From Bacteroidota bacterium (lineage in GTDB: Bacteria; Bacteroidota; Bacteroidia; Chitinophagales; Chitinophagaceae), in the NCBI GenBank assembly GCA_028875955.1, contig JAGWTX010000217.1:1-5014 (forward strand): 5,014 nucleotides of DNA. The letters are read 5' to 3'. The position numbers and the translations under genes are program-made. Numbering within the stretch: the stretch's first letter is position 1; every line of letters starts with the position of its first letter. Below, piece by piece: positions 1 through 5,014 of this stretch. The notes beneath the pieces were generated by a model. The model saw only the letters and a program-made list of their open reading frames with translations, did not search any database and was not told the DNA's origin.

Positions 1-218
1 GTCCTGCCCCTTTCGCCCTGCAAACGGGCAACCGGCAAGTGGGTTTCAGCTGCAGCTGTTTGGATCAGTTCCTCTCCCAGCGCTTCAATATTTGTTGCGA
101 TGGCTTCCAGAAACAGGGCCCTTTTTTCGGGTTCTGTTTTCCGGTATTGTGGAAAGGCCATGGCAGCCTGCTGCATTACCTGGTTTACGGATACGTTTGG
201 ATTTTCTGTTGAAGACAT
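1..218 (-). CDS. NADP-type aldehyde dehydrogenase, N-terminal fragment (probable 2-oxoglutarate semialdehyde dehydrogenase)
   Basis: Only the first 72 residues are present; the gene continues beyond the left edge. The visible part has no catalytic residue: the Cys, Glu and cofactor-binding motifs of aldehyde dehydrogenases lie further on. The assignment rests on the N-terminal helices: AFPQYRKTEPEKRALFLEAI (residues 21-40), then IEALGEEL (44-51), AETHLPVARLQGERGR (57-72). The order F-x-x-Y-R, R-A-x-F-L-E-x-I-A, I-E-x-L-G, A-E-T-x-L-P, R-L-x-G-E-R is typical of the subgroup oxidising 2-oxoglutarate semialdehyde (2,5-dioxopentanoate) to 2-oxoglutarate with NAD(P)+, a cytosolic step ending hydroxyproline and several sugar-acid pathways. 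The ATG at 218-216 shares its A with the TGA of the upstream DapA-like gene (TGATG), so the two are very likely co-transcribed and translationally coupled. No Shine-Dalgarno site precedes it. Family assignment is firm; substrate is inference from subgroup resemblance and neighbour. Confidence 0.85.
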   Translation of the reverse strand, partial: MSSTENPNVSVNQVMQQAAMAFPQYRKTEPEKRALFLEAIATNIEALGEELIQTAAAETHLPVARLQGERGR

Positions 219-1141
219 CAGGCTAGTTTCAATTGTAAATATTCGGGTAAAACGGGTCTGTTTTCCAACCCCTTTCTGATAACTGCTAAGATACGTTCTC
301 TTTCCTCACCCACTAATGTTAACCTCGGTGCCCGCACATTTTCTGATCCGATTCCGGCTTCGGCTTCCGCCAGTTTTATGTATTGCACGAGTTTTGCATG
401 AATATCCAATTCCAGCAGGGGCATAAACCAGCGATAGATGGCTGTGGCTTCTGCGATATGACCCGCTTTTACCAAACGGTATATGGCAACCGTTTCCCTT
501 GGGAAAGCGCAAACCAATCCTGCCACCCAACCATCTGCTCCCAATACCATTTCCTCCATGGCAAGGGTATCCACACCACACAATATTTTAAACCTGTCGC
601 CAAACCGGTTTTTTAAACGGGTCACGTTCGTCACATCCCGGGTTGACTCCTTGATGGCCTGGATATTTGCACAGGCAGTCAGTTCTTCAAACATATCGGG
701 TGTAACGTCAATCTTGTAATCCACCGGATTGTTATAAATCATGATCGGAAGCTGTGTTGAACGGGCAACTGTTGTGAAATAGGTAACCGTTTCACGATGA
801 TCCGCCTTATACCGCATCGGTGGCAGGATCATGATACCGGAAGCACCCCAGGCATTGGCATAGGCTGCCTGTTGCAATGCTTCTTTCGTACTGCCCTCGG
901 CGATATTCAATATCACCGGCACTCTACCTGCAATTTTTTCAATGGCAAATTTTACCAGTCTTTCCTTTTCATCGGTACTTAACACACTGGCTTCTCCAAG
1001 GGTTCCCCCCAGGATAACCCCGCTGACGCCGGCTTCCAATTGTGCTTCCAGGTTTTTTTCAAACAGGGGCAGATCCAATTGATCAGCTGGGGTAAACTTG
1101 GTGGTAACTGCGGGATACACACCCTTCCATGCTACTTGCAT
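218..1141 (-). CDS. DapA/NAL-superfamily lyase, probable 1-pyrroline-4-hydroxy-2-carboxylate deaminase
   Basis: A 307-residue cytosolic TIM-barrel enzyme of the dihydrodipicolinate synthase/N-acetylneuraminate lyase superfamily, complete and of normal length. Family features visible: GGTLGE (residues 45-50, the substrate carboxylate-binding loop), Tyr136 in IYNNP (catalytic tyrosine) and Lys164 in AIKES (Schiff-base lysine). The continuation STRDVTNVTRL, GVDTLAMEEM and GADGWVAGL fits the family. Members of this type deaminate 1-pyrroline-4-hydroxy-2-carboxylate to 2-oxoglutarate semialdehyde in trans-4-hydroxyproline catabolism. The adjoining semialdehyde dehydrogenase would take that product, so this is the favoured role. 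A 2-keto-3-deoxy sugar-acid dehydratase giving the same semialdehyde is the main alternative; the epimerase and oxidase genes that would settle it are not in the window. Start: the reading frame extends upstream to a TTG at 1183 and an ATG at 1171, but ATG 1141 (MQVAWKGVYPA) matches the usual family N-terminus. A perfect -7 promoter element at 1157-1164 would place the upstream candidates outside the transcript. Confidence 0.85.
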   Translation of the reverse strand: MQVAWKGVYPAVTTKFTPADQLDLPLFEKNLEAQLEAGVSGVILGGTLGEASVLSTDEKERLVKFAIEKIAGRVPVILNIAEGSTKEALQQAAYANAWGASGIMILPPMRYKADHRETVTYFTTVARSTQLPIMIYNNPVDYKIDVTPDMFEELTACANIQAIKESTRDVTNVTRLKNRFGDRFKILCGVDTLAMEEMVLGADGWVAGLVCAFPRETVAIYRLVKAGHIAEATAIYRWFMPLLELDIHAKLVQYIKLAEAEAGIGSENVRAPRLTLVGEERERILAVIRKGLENRPVLPEYLQLKLA

Positions 1142-1144
1142 ATC

Positions 1145-1157
1145 GGTAATTTTTACC
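1145..1157. promoter_or_regulatory. Perfect short inverted repeat GGTAA-TTT-TTACC, candidate operator
   Basis: Five-base arms around a three-base spacer form a perfect palindrome. It lies between the -7 element (sharing one base with it) and the start codon at 1141, across the predicted transcription start. A repressor bound here would block initiation. The site could also be chance in AT-rich DNA, and AraC proteins more often bind direct repeats, so the role is inference only. Confidence 0.25.
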
Positions 1158-1164
1158 AAAAGTA
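1157..1164 (-). promoter_or_regulatory. Bacteroidota -7 promoter element of the DapA-like/aldehyde dehydrogenase operon
   Basis: On the minus strand this reads TACTTTTG, an exact match to the Bacteroidota primary-sigma -7 consensus TAnnTTTG. The last base lies 15 nt before the ATG at 1141, giving a predicted leader of about 10 nt. The nearest upstream TTG (1181-1183) is 16 nt away, somewhat closer than the usual 19-21 nt, so the -33 part is weak. The element favours ATG 1141 as start. Confidence 0.5.
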
Positions 1165-1264
1165 ATCCCATCCGGATTAGCAACCCTTCCCTGAATTATG
1201 CAATACTGATACGATATTATCCATTTATTGTAATTTTATCAATAATACCGACTAATTTACTGAG

Positions 1265-2164
1265 ATGAAAGTCATTCCCTTCCAGATTCCGCGAACCGGA
1301 ACCGCATCGATACATGTACAGACAGACCGGGTTCCCCATTTTTACAATCATCTTCACCAGCACCCGGAAATCCAGCTCACGCTGATCTGTCAAAGTGTTG
1401 GTACACTGATCGCCGGCGATTATATTGGCCGATTTCAGGAAGGGGATGTCTTTGTGATCGGATCCAACCAACCCCATGTTTTCAGAAATGATGCAACCTA
1501 TCTTACCAGGAAAAAAAAGGCGGTATCTATCACTGTTTTTTTTGATGAGAATAGTCTGGGTGTGAAATTCTGGCAGCAGGAAGAACTCATCCATTTTCTC
1601 CCTTTTTTCGAACAAAGCAGAACGGGGTACCGGATCACGGGTGAAAAACAAACCCAAATTGCCTCCCTGCTCAAACAACTGTCAGAAGCAAGTGGTCTGG
1701 AAAAATTGATCTTGTTTTTGCAGCTGATTGAAAAACTCAGTCAGCCTGATCATCTGAGCCCTTTATCAAAAACACAAACCCAGGGTTCCATCAAGGATGA
1801 TGACGGCTCCAGATTAAACAGGATCATAGCCCATACTTTCCGGGAATACCACCGGGAGATCCCGTTGTCGGAAATCGGAAAGATCGCGCATATGACGGTA
1901 ACGGCTTTTTGTAAATATTTCAAGCGAAGAACGGGAAAGACCTATCTGAATTTTCTCCAGGAAATTCGGATCAGTCATGCCTGCAAACTACTGTTGGAGA
2001 AAGAAAGCCCGATATCCGGAATCAGCGATGCATCGGGTTTCAGCAATCTGTCAAATTTCAACCGGGTATTTAAAAAAATAACCGGTCATTCACCCCGGGA
2101 ATACCGGTCAGCAGTCAACGGTGAGCCGGATCATCCCTCAACGACTTCCCCTTCCAGGTCATAA
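1265..2164 (+). CDS. AraC-family transcriptional regulator with N-terminal cupin domain
   Basis: A 299-residue DNA-binding regulator with normal AraC-family layout. Residues about 15-95 form a cupin-like sensor domain, with H31 and H33 followed by PEIQLTLI, then the turn EGDVFVIGSNQPHVF (59-73). A helical linker follows. The C-terminal domain (about 183-282) holds two helix-turn-helix units: LSEIGKIAHMTVTAFCKYFK (201-220) and the canonical second unit with ISDASGFSNLSNFNRVFKKI (253-272), closing in TGHSPREYR. The gene is divergent from the DapA-like/aldehyde dehydrogenase pair, which it probably activates in response to the pathway substrate or an intermediate; this is context-based inference. 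The ATG at 1265 is preceded by A/T-rich sequence with no Shine-Dalgarno site, as usual in Bacteroidota. After the DNA-binding domain comes a polar, Ser/Pro-rich tail (about 284-299) whose last codons are antisense to the end of rimO; the two genes overlap by 34 bp tail to tail. Confidence 0.93.
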   Translation: MKVIPFQIPRTGTASIHVQTDRVPHFYNHLHQHPEIQLTLICQSVGTLIAGDYIGRFQEGDVFVIGSNQPHVFRNDATYLTRKKKAVSITVFFDENSLGVKFWQQEELIHFLPFFEQSRTGYRITGEKQTQIASLLKQLSEASGLEKLILFLQLIEKLSQPDHLSPLSKTQTQGSIKDDDGSRLNRIIAHTFREYHREIPLSEIGKIAHMTVTAFCKYFKRRTGKTYLNFLQEIRISHACKLLLEKESPISGISDASGFSNLSNFNRVFKKITGHSPREYRSAVNGEPDHPSTTSPSRS

Positions 2165-3444
2165 TCATAGGCTTTGGTGATCTTGACCTGCACAAATTCG
2201 CCAATGGTCAATTTTTTGGGGGAATGGATCACCACTTCATTGTCGACCTCCACGCTGTCAAATTCGGTTCGACCCAGGTAACGGCCTGCTTCTTTCTTAT
2301 CGATGAGGACTTTGAAAATCCTGCCAACTTTTTGCTGATTGATCCCGTAACTGATTTCCTGCTGCAGTTCCATGATCTCCTGTGCCCTTTCTGCTTTTAA
2401 TTCGGCAGGCACATCATCTGCCAGGTCATGGGCCGAAGTGTTCTCTTCATGACTGTATTGAAAAATTCCTACCCGATCAAACCGGTGTTCCTGTAAAAAA
2501 TCCTTTAGTTCCGCTATATCTTCATCCGTTTCACCGGGAAAGCCTGCAATCAGGGTGGTACGTAAACAGATACCGGGCACTTTTTCCCGGATGGTATGGA
2601 TTAGTTCGGTCATTTCTTCCCGGGTGATATTGCGTTTCATGGCCTTCAGCATCGAATTACTGGCATGTTGCAAAGGCATATCCAGGTATTTACAGATATT
2701 ATCCCTTTCCCGGATAACATCCAGTACTTCCAGGGGAAATTTACTGGGATAGGCATAATGCAAACGGATCCATTCCAGTCCTTTCACATCAGCCAGGGCA
2801 TGTAATAACCGGGGCAATTCTCTTTTCTTATAGATGTCGAGTCCATAATAGGTCAGTTCCTGCGCAATCAGCATCACTTCCTTTACCCCTTTTTTCACCA
2901 GGTTTTCCGCCTCAGCCACCAGATCTTCAATGGTTCTGCTAACATGTTGTCCGCGCATCAGGGGTATGGCACAGAAGGAACAGGTACGGTTGCAGCCTTC
3001 GCTTATTTTGAGATACGCATAATGGCGGGGGGTACTGAGCATACGTTCGCCCAGTAATTCGGATTTGTAATCGGCATCAAACTGTTTCAGCATCAGGGGC
3101 AGTTCCATGGTGCCAAACCAGGCATCCACTTCGGGCATTTCCAGTTCCAGATCGGCACGGTATCTTTCACTAAGGCAACCGGTTACGTATACCTTATCCA
3201 GTTTCCCCCTGCGCTTCAATTCCAGCTGGTCCAGTATCGTATTGATGCTTTCCTCCTTCGCCTTATCGATAAAGCCACAGGTATTGACAACCGAGATGTT
3301 ATGATCCAGTTTGGTGTTTTCGTGAACCACTGCTATGTCGTTGGCTGCGAGCTGGCCACTCAGCACTTCGCTATCCACCAGGTTCTTGCTGCAACCAAGG
3401 GTGATGATATTGACTTTGTCTTTCTTAAGTGTCTTTGCTTTCAT
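2131..3444 (-). CDS. rimO: Ribosomal protein S12 aspartate beta-methylthiotransferase RimO
   Basis: A cytosolic radical-SAM enzyme that adds a methylthio group to a conserved aspartate of ribosomal protein S12 near the decoding centre, complete at 437 residues. The order of domains is standard. The N-terminal MTTase domain carries the three cysteines of the auxiliary 4Fe-4S cluster: Cys18 in LGCSKNLVDSE, Cys56 in NTCGFID and Cys90 in TGCLSERY. The radical-SAM domain carries CNRTCSFCAIP (Cys151, 155, 158). A C-terminal TRAM domain covers about 372-437. LGCSKNLVDSE and IAQELTYYGLD separate RimO from the tRNA enzyme MiaB. The frame extends upstream to a TTG at 3456, but that TTG lies inside the likely -7 element, so ATG 3444 is chosen. 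The gene follows the GNAT gene on the same strand after a 42-bp gap with its own promoter-like element. Its last 34 bp overlap the end of the convergent AraC gene. Nothing in the protein looks degraded. Confidence 0.96.
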   Translation of the reverse strand: MKAKTLKKDKVNIITLGCSKNLVDSEVLSGQLAANDIAVVHENTKLDHNISVVNTCGFIDKAKEESINTILDQLELKRRGKLDKVYVTGCLSERYRADLELEMPEVDAWFGTMELPLMLKQFDADYKSELLGERMLSTPRHYAYLKISEGCNRTCSFCAIPLMRGQHVSRTIEDLVAEAENLVKKGVKEVMLIAQELTYYGLDIYKKRELPRLLHALADVKGLEWIRLHYAYPSKFPLEVLDVIRERDNICKYLDMPLQHASNSMLKAMKRNITREEMTELIHTIREKVPGICLRTTLIAGFPGETDEDIAELKDFLQEHRFDRVGIFQYSHEENTSAHDLADDVPAELKAERAQEIMELQQEISYGINQQKVGRIFKVLIDKKEAGRYLGRTEFDSVEVDNEVVIHSPKKLTIGEFVQVKITKAYDYDLEGEVVEG

Positions 3445-3453
3445 AAGAGTGGG

Positions 3454-3461
3454 CAAAAGTA
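3454..3461 (-). promoter_or_regulatory. Bacteroidota -7 promoter element of rimO
   Basis: The minus strand reads TACTTTTG, an exact TAnnTTTG match and the same eight bases as at 1157-1164. It ends 9 nt before the rimO ATG, so the leader would be only about 5 nt. A TTTG at 3477-3480 could serve as -33 element, but the 15-nt spacing is short. The placement inside the 42-bp gap suggests rimO can be transcribed independently of the upstream acetyltransferase. Confidence 0.45.
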
Positions 3462-3486
3462 CAAATAAGCCCTTACCAAACCACGG

Positions 3487-4008
3487 TCAGCTGATAACAG
3501 CGGTTTGGGATTTGCTGTATTTGAAGACATCCAGCATTTTACCCTGCTCGGGTAAATGGCCACTGAGCCGGAATCCGTTTTTTTCCAGCACTTTGCGGGA
3601 AGCGGTATTCTCTGTTTCGGTTATGGCAAAAACGGCTTCACAGGCAGTATGCCGGAAAAAATGGGCAATCCCTGCCATCACCAGTTCTGTGGCAAATCCC
3701 TTACCCCATTCTTCGGGCAGGAGCGCATATCCCAGGTGAAAATCATGTTCCCCGGAAAGATAGAGAAAGGAGAAACTGCCCAGGAAGCGATGATCGGTTT
3801 TATGAAAAACCGCAAACCTGCCCAGGGTAGAGCCGTCCTTGTATAAATGGATATTTTCCTGCAAAAAGGCATCGGAAGCTTCCCGGGTTTTGGGGGCACG
3901 GATAAAACGCATCACATCCGGGTCTCCGTTTACCCGGTAAAAATAATCGGCATCTGCATCAGTAAATCGCTGCACCACCATCCTTTCCGTTTCAAATAAT
4001 ATCCCCAT
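3487..4008 (-). CDS. GNAT-family N-acetyltransferase (RimJ/RimL type)
   Basis: A 173-residue cytosolic acetyl-CoA-dependent acetyltransferase, complete and of normal length for the Acetyltransf_3 (RimJ/RimL-like) group. It opens with FETERMVVQRFTDADADYFY, the common start of this group (L/F-x-T-E-R-L-x-x-R). The acetyl-CoA pyrophosphate loop is GYALLPEEWGKGFATE (residues 93-108, with W101-G102-K103-G104). The late motif ENTASRKVLEKNGF (133-146, Asn134) is also typical, and the beta-strand in between reads HDFHLGYAL. The substrate cannot be read from sequence: members acetylate ribosomal protein N-termini, antibiotics, amino acids or small amines. Adjacency to rimO, which modifies a ribosomal protein, is suggestive but weak evidence, since such genes are scattered in Bacteroidota. 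The ATG at 4008-4006 fits the family N-terminus. It is divergent from the histidine-kinase-like gene, with 79 bp between the two starts. Confidence 0.9.
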   Translation of the reverse strand: MGILFETERMVVQRFTDADADYFYRVNGDPDVMRFIRAPKTREASDAFLQENIHLYKDGSTLGRFAVFHKTDHRFLGSFSFLYLSGEHDFHLGYALLPEEWGKGFATELVMAGIAHFFRHTACEAVFAITETENTASRKVLEKNGFRLSGHLPEQGKMLDVFKYSKSQTAVIS

Positions 4009-4087
4009 ACCCTAAAAATATTCAACAATCTCCAATCCAAAACCTGCAACTTTTCGTAAATATCAGATTATCCATTTTCAAATACTT
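4009..4087. other. Divergent intergenic region between the acetyltransferase and the histidine-kinase-like gene
   Basis: This 79-bp AT-rich gap must hold the start signals of both flanking genes. On the minus strand TATTTTTA, just before the acetyltransferase ATG, matches seven-eighths of the Bacteroidota -7 element with a TTTG 17 nt upstream. It lies so close that the message would be almost leaderless, so I do not annotate it as a promoter. I find no convincing -7 element on the plus strand and no Shine-Dalgarno site for either gene. Confidence 0.4.
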
Positions 4088-5014
4088 ATGAAAGACCTCT
4101 ACAGTTATTTATCCGGTTTCCGCTTTTTGAAAAAAAATTATGCGGCCAAGTTCCTTTTTATCGCATTCATAGGAATTCATATACCATTGATAATAATAGT
4201 TTTAGTTAGTATTACTTCATTTATTAATTTAGACAAGTCCAGTATCCTACTCATCACCTTATTTGCCACCTTACTGGCTTCCGGCATTACTTTGTACCTG
4301 TTAAACAAGCTGCTCACCCCACTCCACCAGGCCAAAAATGCACTCCGGGCCTATCGTTCAGAAGGCGTATTACCCGATCTTCCAACCCAGTTTGAAGATG
4401 AAGCGGGCATTTTATTAAAAGAATTGCAGTATAGCCTGGAACAACTGGACTACCTGATTCACGAGAAAAAAGATATTATCCGGCTGCTTTCCCAGGATAT
4501 CCGGAGCCCCTATCAACAGATCTACGAACTGGCCAGACGGATTCCGGTCGAGACGGACCCCTTGTTAAAGAATGACGGAGCCGACCAGATAAAGGAAATC
4601 ACGATCAGTAACCTGCTTGTCCTGCAGGATATCCTCAAATTACTGGAGTTTGAAGAAGAGGGCGTGATGGATCATCAACAACTGGATATAAACGACCTGG
4701 TCCGGGAAACCATTACCAGGTTATCTCCCGCCGCTGCAATCAAATCAATTTCCATCAAACAGGACCTGGCTCCAGAACCCGTTTTTGTAAACGGATCCAG
4801 ATTACTCCTCACAGAAGCCATCAGCCAACTGCTTTACAATGCCATAAAATTCTCCTTCCCAAACGGGGTTATCCGAGCCAGAACCGCAAACCTGAAAGAA
4901 ATGATACAATTAACCGTTGAAGACCAGGGGCTGGGAGTTGAAGAAGCTGAAAAGGAGCTGATCTTTCAACGGTTCACTTTAGCCAGAAAGCGGGGCACAT
5001 CTGGCGAATACGGG
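4088..5014 (+). CDS. Membrane histidine-kinase-like sensor lacking the phosphoacceptor histidine, C-terminus cut by window edge
   Basis: The first 309 residues of an inner-membrane sensor kinase; probably a few tens of residues are missing on the right. Two transmembrane helices (about 21-44 and 52-74) are joined by a loop of only some seven residues, so there is no periplasmic sensor domain. A HAMP-like linker follows (about 72-121, starting LLTPLHQAKNAL), then a DHp-like helix pair (about 122-190). The catalytic ATPase domain shows a partial N box (SQLLYNAIKFS, Asn251 kept, the usual earlier Asn replaced by Gln247), a G1 box (DQGLG, Asp279, Gly281, Gly283) and an F box (IFQRF, 292-296). It ends in RGTSGEYG, which normally leads into the G2 box. 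In the DHp motif the expected S-H-E/D-x-R-x-P reads SQDIRSP: Gln136 (codon CAG, 4493-4495) replaces the histidine. The protein may thus be a pseudokinase or may signal without autophosphorylation. The ATG at 4088 directly precedes the first helix. Any partner response regulator would lie outside the window. Confidence 0.88.
   Translation, partial: MKDLYSYLSGFRFLKKNYAAKFLFIAFIGIHIPLIIIVLVSITSFINLDKSSILLITLFATLLASGITLYLLNKLLTPLHQAKNALRAYRSEGVLPDLPTQFEDEAGILLKELQYSLEQLDYLIHEKKDIIRLLSQDIRSPYQQIYELARRIPVETDPLLKNDGADQIKEITISNLLVLQDILKLLEFEEEGVMDHQQLDINDLVRETITRLSPAAAIKSISIKQDLAPEPVFVNGSRLLLTEAISQLLYNAIKFSFPNGVIRARTANLKEMIQLTVEDQGLGVEEAEKELIFQRFTLARKRGTSGEYG

Noticed and set aside
306..982. Several open frames of 60-90 codons overlapping the DapA-like gene on both strands
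   Set aside because: The DapA-like frame carries all family motifs. The others have Cys/His/Pro-rich compositions typical of off-frame translation.
1142..1183. Longer N-terminus for the DapA-like protein (TTG 1183 or ATG 1171)
   Set aside because: The extra residues MLIRMGLLLVKITD do not resemble the family N-terminus, and the likely promoter element lies inside this stretch.
1217..1678. 153-codon minus-strand open frame opposite the AraC gene
   Set aside because: It lies fully antisense to a well-supported AraC regulator, shows no recognisable domain and no plausible start context. It is a shadow of the real gene.
2165..2230. Terminator for the AraC gene inside the rimO 3' region
   Set aside because: I see no GC-rich hairpin followed by a T run; the short T run near 2212 belongs to rimO coding sequence.
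3335..3739. 134-codon plus-strand open frame across the rimO start, the gap and the GNAT 3' end
   Set aside because: It is antisense to two strongly recognised genes and their promoter-containing gap. Its translation has no recognisable motif.
4460..4462. His125 of the sensor protein as an alternative phosphoacceptor
   Set aside because: It lies 11 residues before the position fixed by the SQDIRSP motif and lacks the surrounding H-box residues, so it does not align with the catalytic site.
1..5014. CRISPR arrays, insertion sequences, tRNA or rRNA genes, riboswitches
   Set aside because: I found no repeated spaced units, transposase-like frames, terminal inverted repeats or structured RNA signatures; nearly all of the window is ordinary coding sequence.

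Overview
The window looks like a chromosomal segment from a Bacteroidota bacterium, most plausibly a Chitinophagaceae-like member. The evidence is moderate G+C, A-rich leaders without Shine-Dalgarno sites, two exact copies of the Bacteroidota -7 promoter element (TAnnTTTG, both TACTTTTG), and protein sequences of Bacteroidota style. The assignment to a family within the phylum is inference.

Left part (1-2164): a catabolic unit and its probable regulator. On the minus strand a DapA/N-acetylneuraminate-lyase superfamily enzyme (218-1141) is followed by the N-terminus of an aldehyde dehydrogenase that runs off the left edge (1-218). Stop and start overlap as TGATG. The aldehyde dehydrogenase resembles 2-oxoglutarate semialdehyde (2,5-dioxopentanoate) dehydrogenases. 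With the DapA-like enzyme it would form the last two steps of a pathway to 2-oxoglutarate. Trans-4-hydroxyproline degradation is the favoured pathway; sugar-acid routes such as arabinonate or glucarate are the alternative. A divergent AraC-family regulator (1265-2164) shares a 123-bp intergenic region with the pair and probably controls it.

Middle part (2131-4008): two minus-strand genes. A GNAT N-acetyltransferase of RimJ/RimL type (3487-4008) lies upstream of rimO (2131-3444), which encodes the radical-SAM methylthiotransferase of ribosomal protein S12. rimO has its own promoter-like element in the 42-bp gap. Its 3' end overlaps the 3' end of the AraC gene by 34 bp, tail to tail.

Right part (4088-5014): a plus-strand membrane histidine-kinase-like protein, divergent from the GNAT gene and cut by the right edge. 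Its DHp helix has Gln136 where the phosphoacceptor histidine should be, while most ATP-binding motifs remain. This is the most unusual item in the window.

I see no mobile element, CRISPR array, RNA gene, phage gene or clear terminator, and no intergenic stretch over 300 bases. I do not see a wholly new multi-gene system here.
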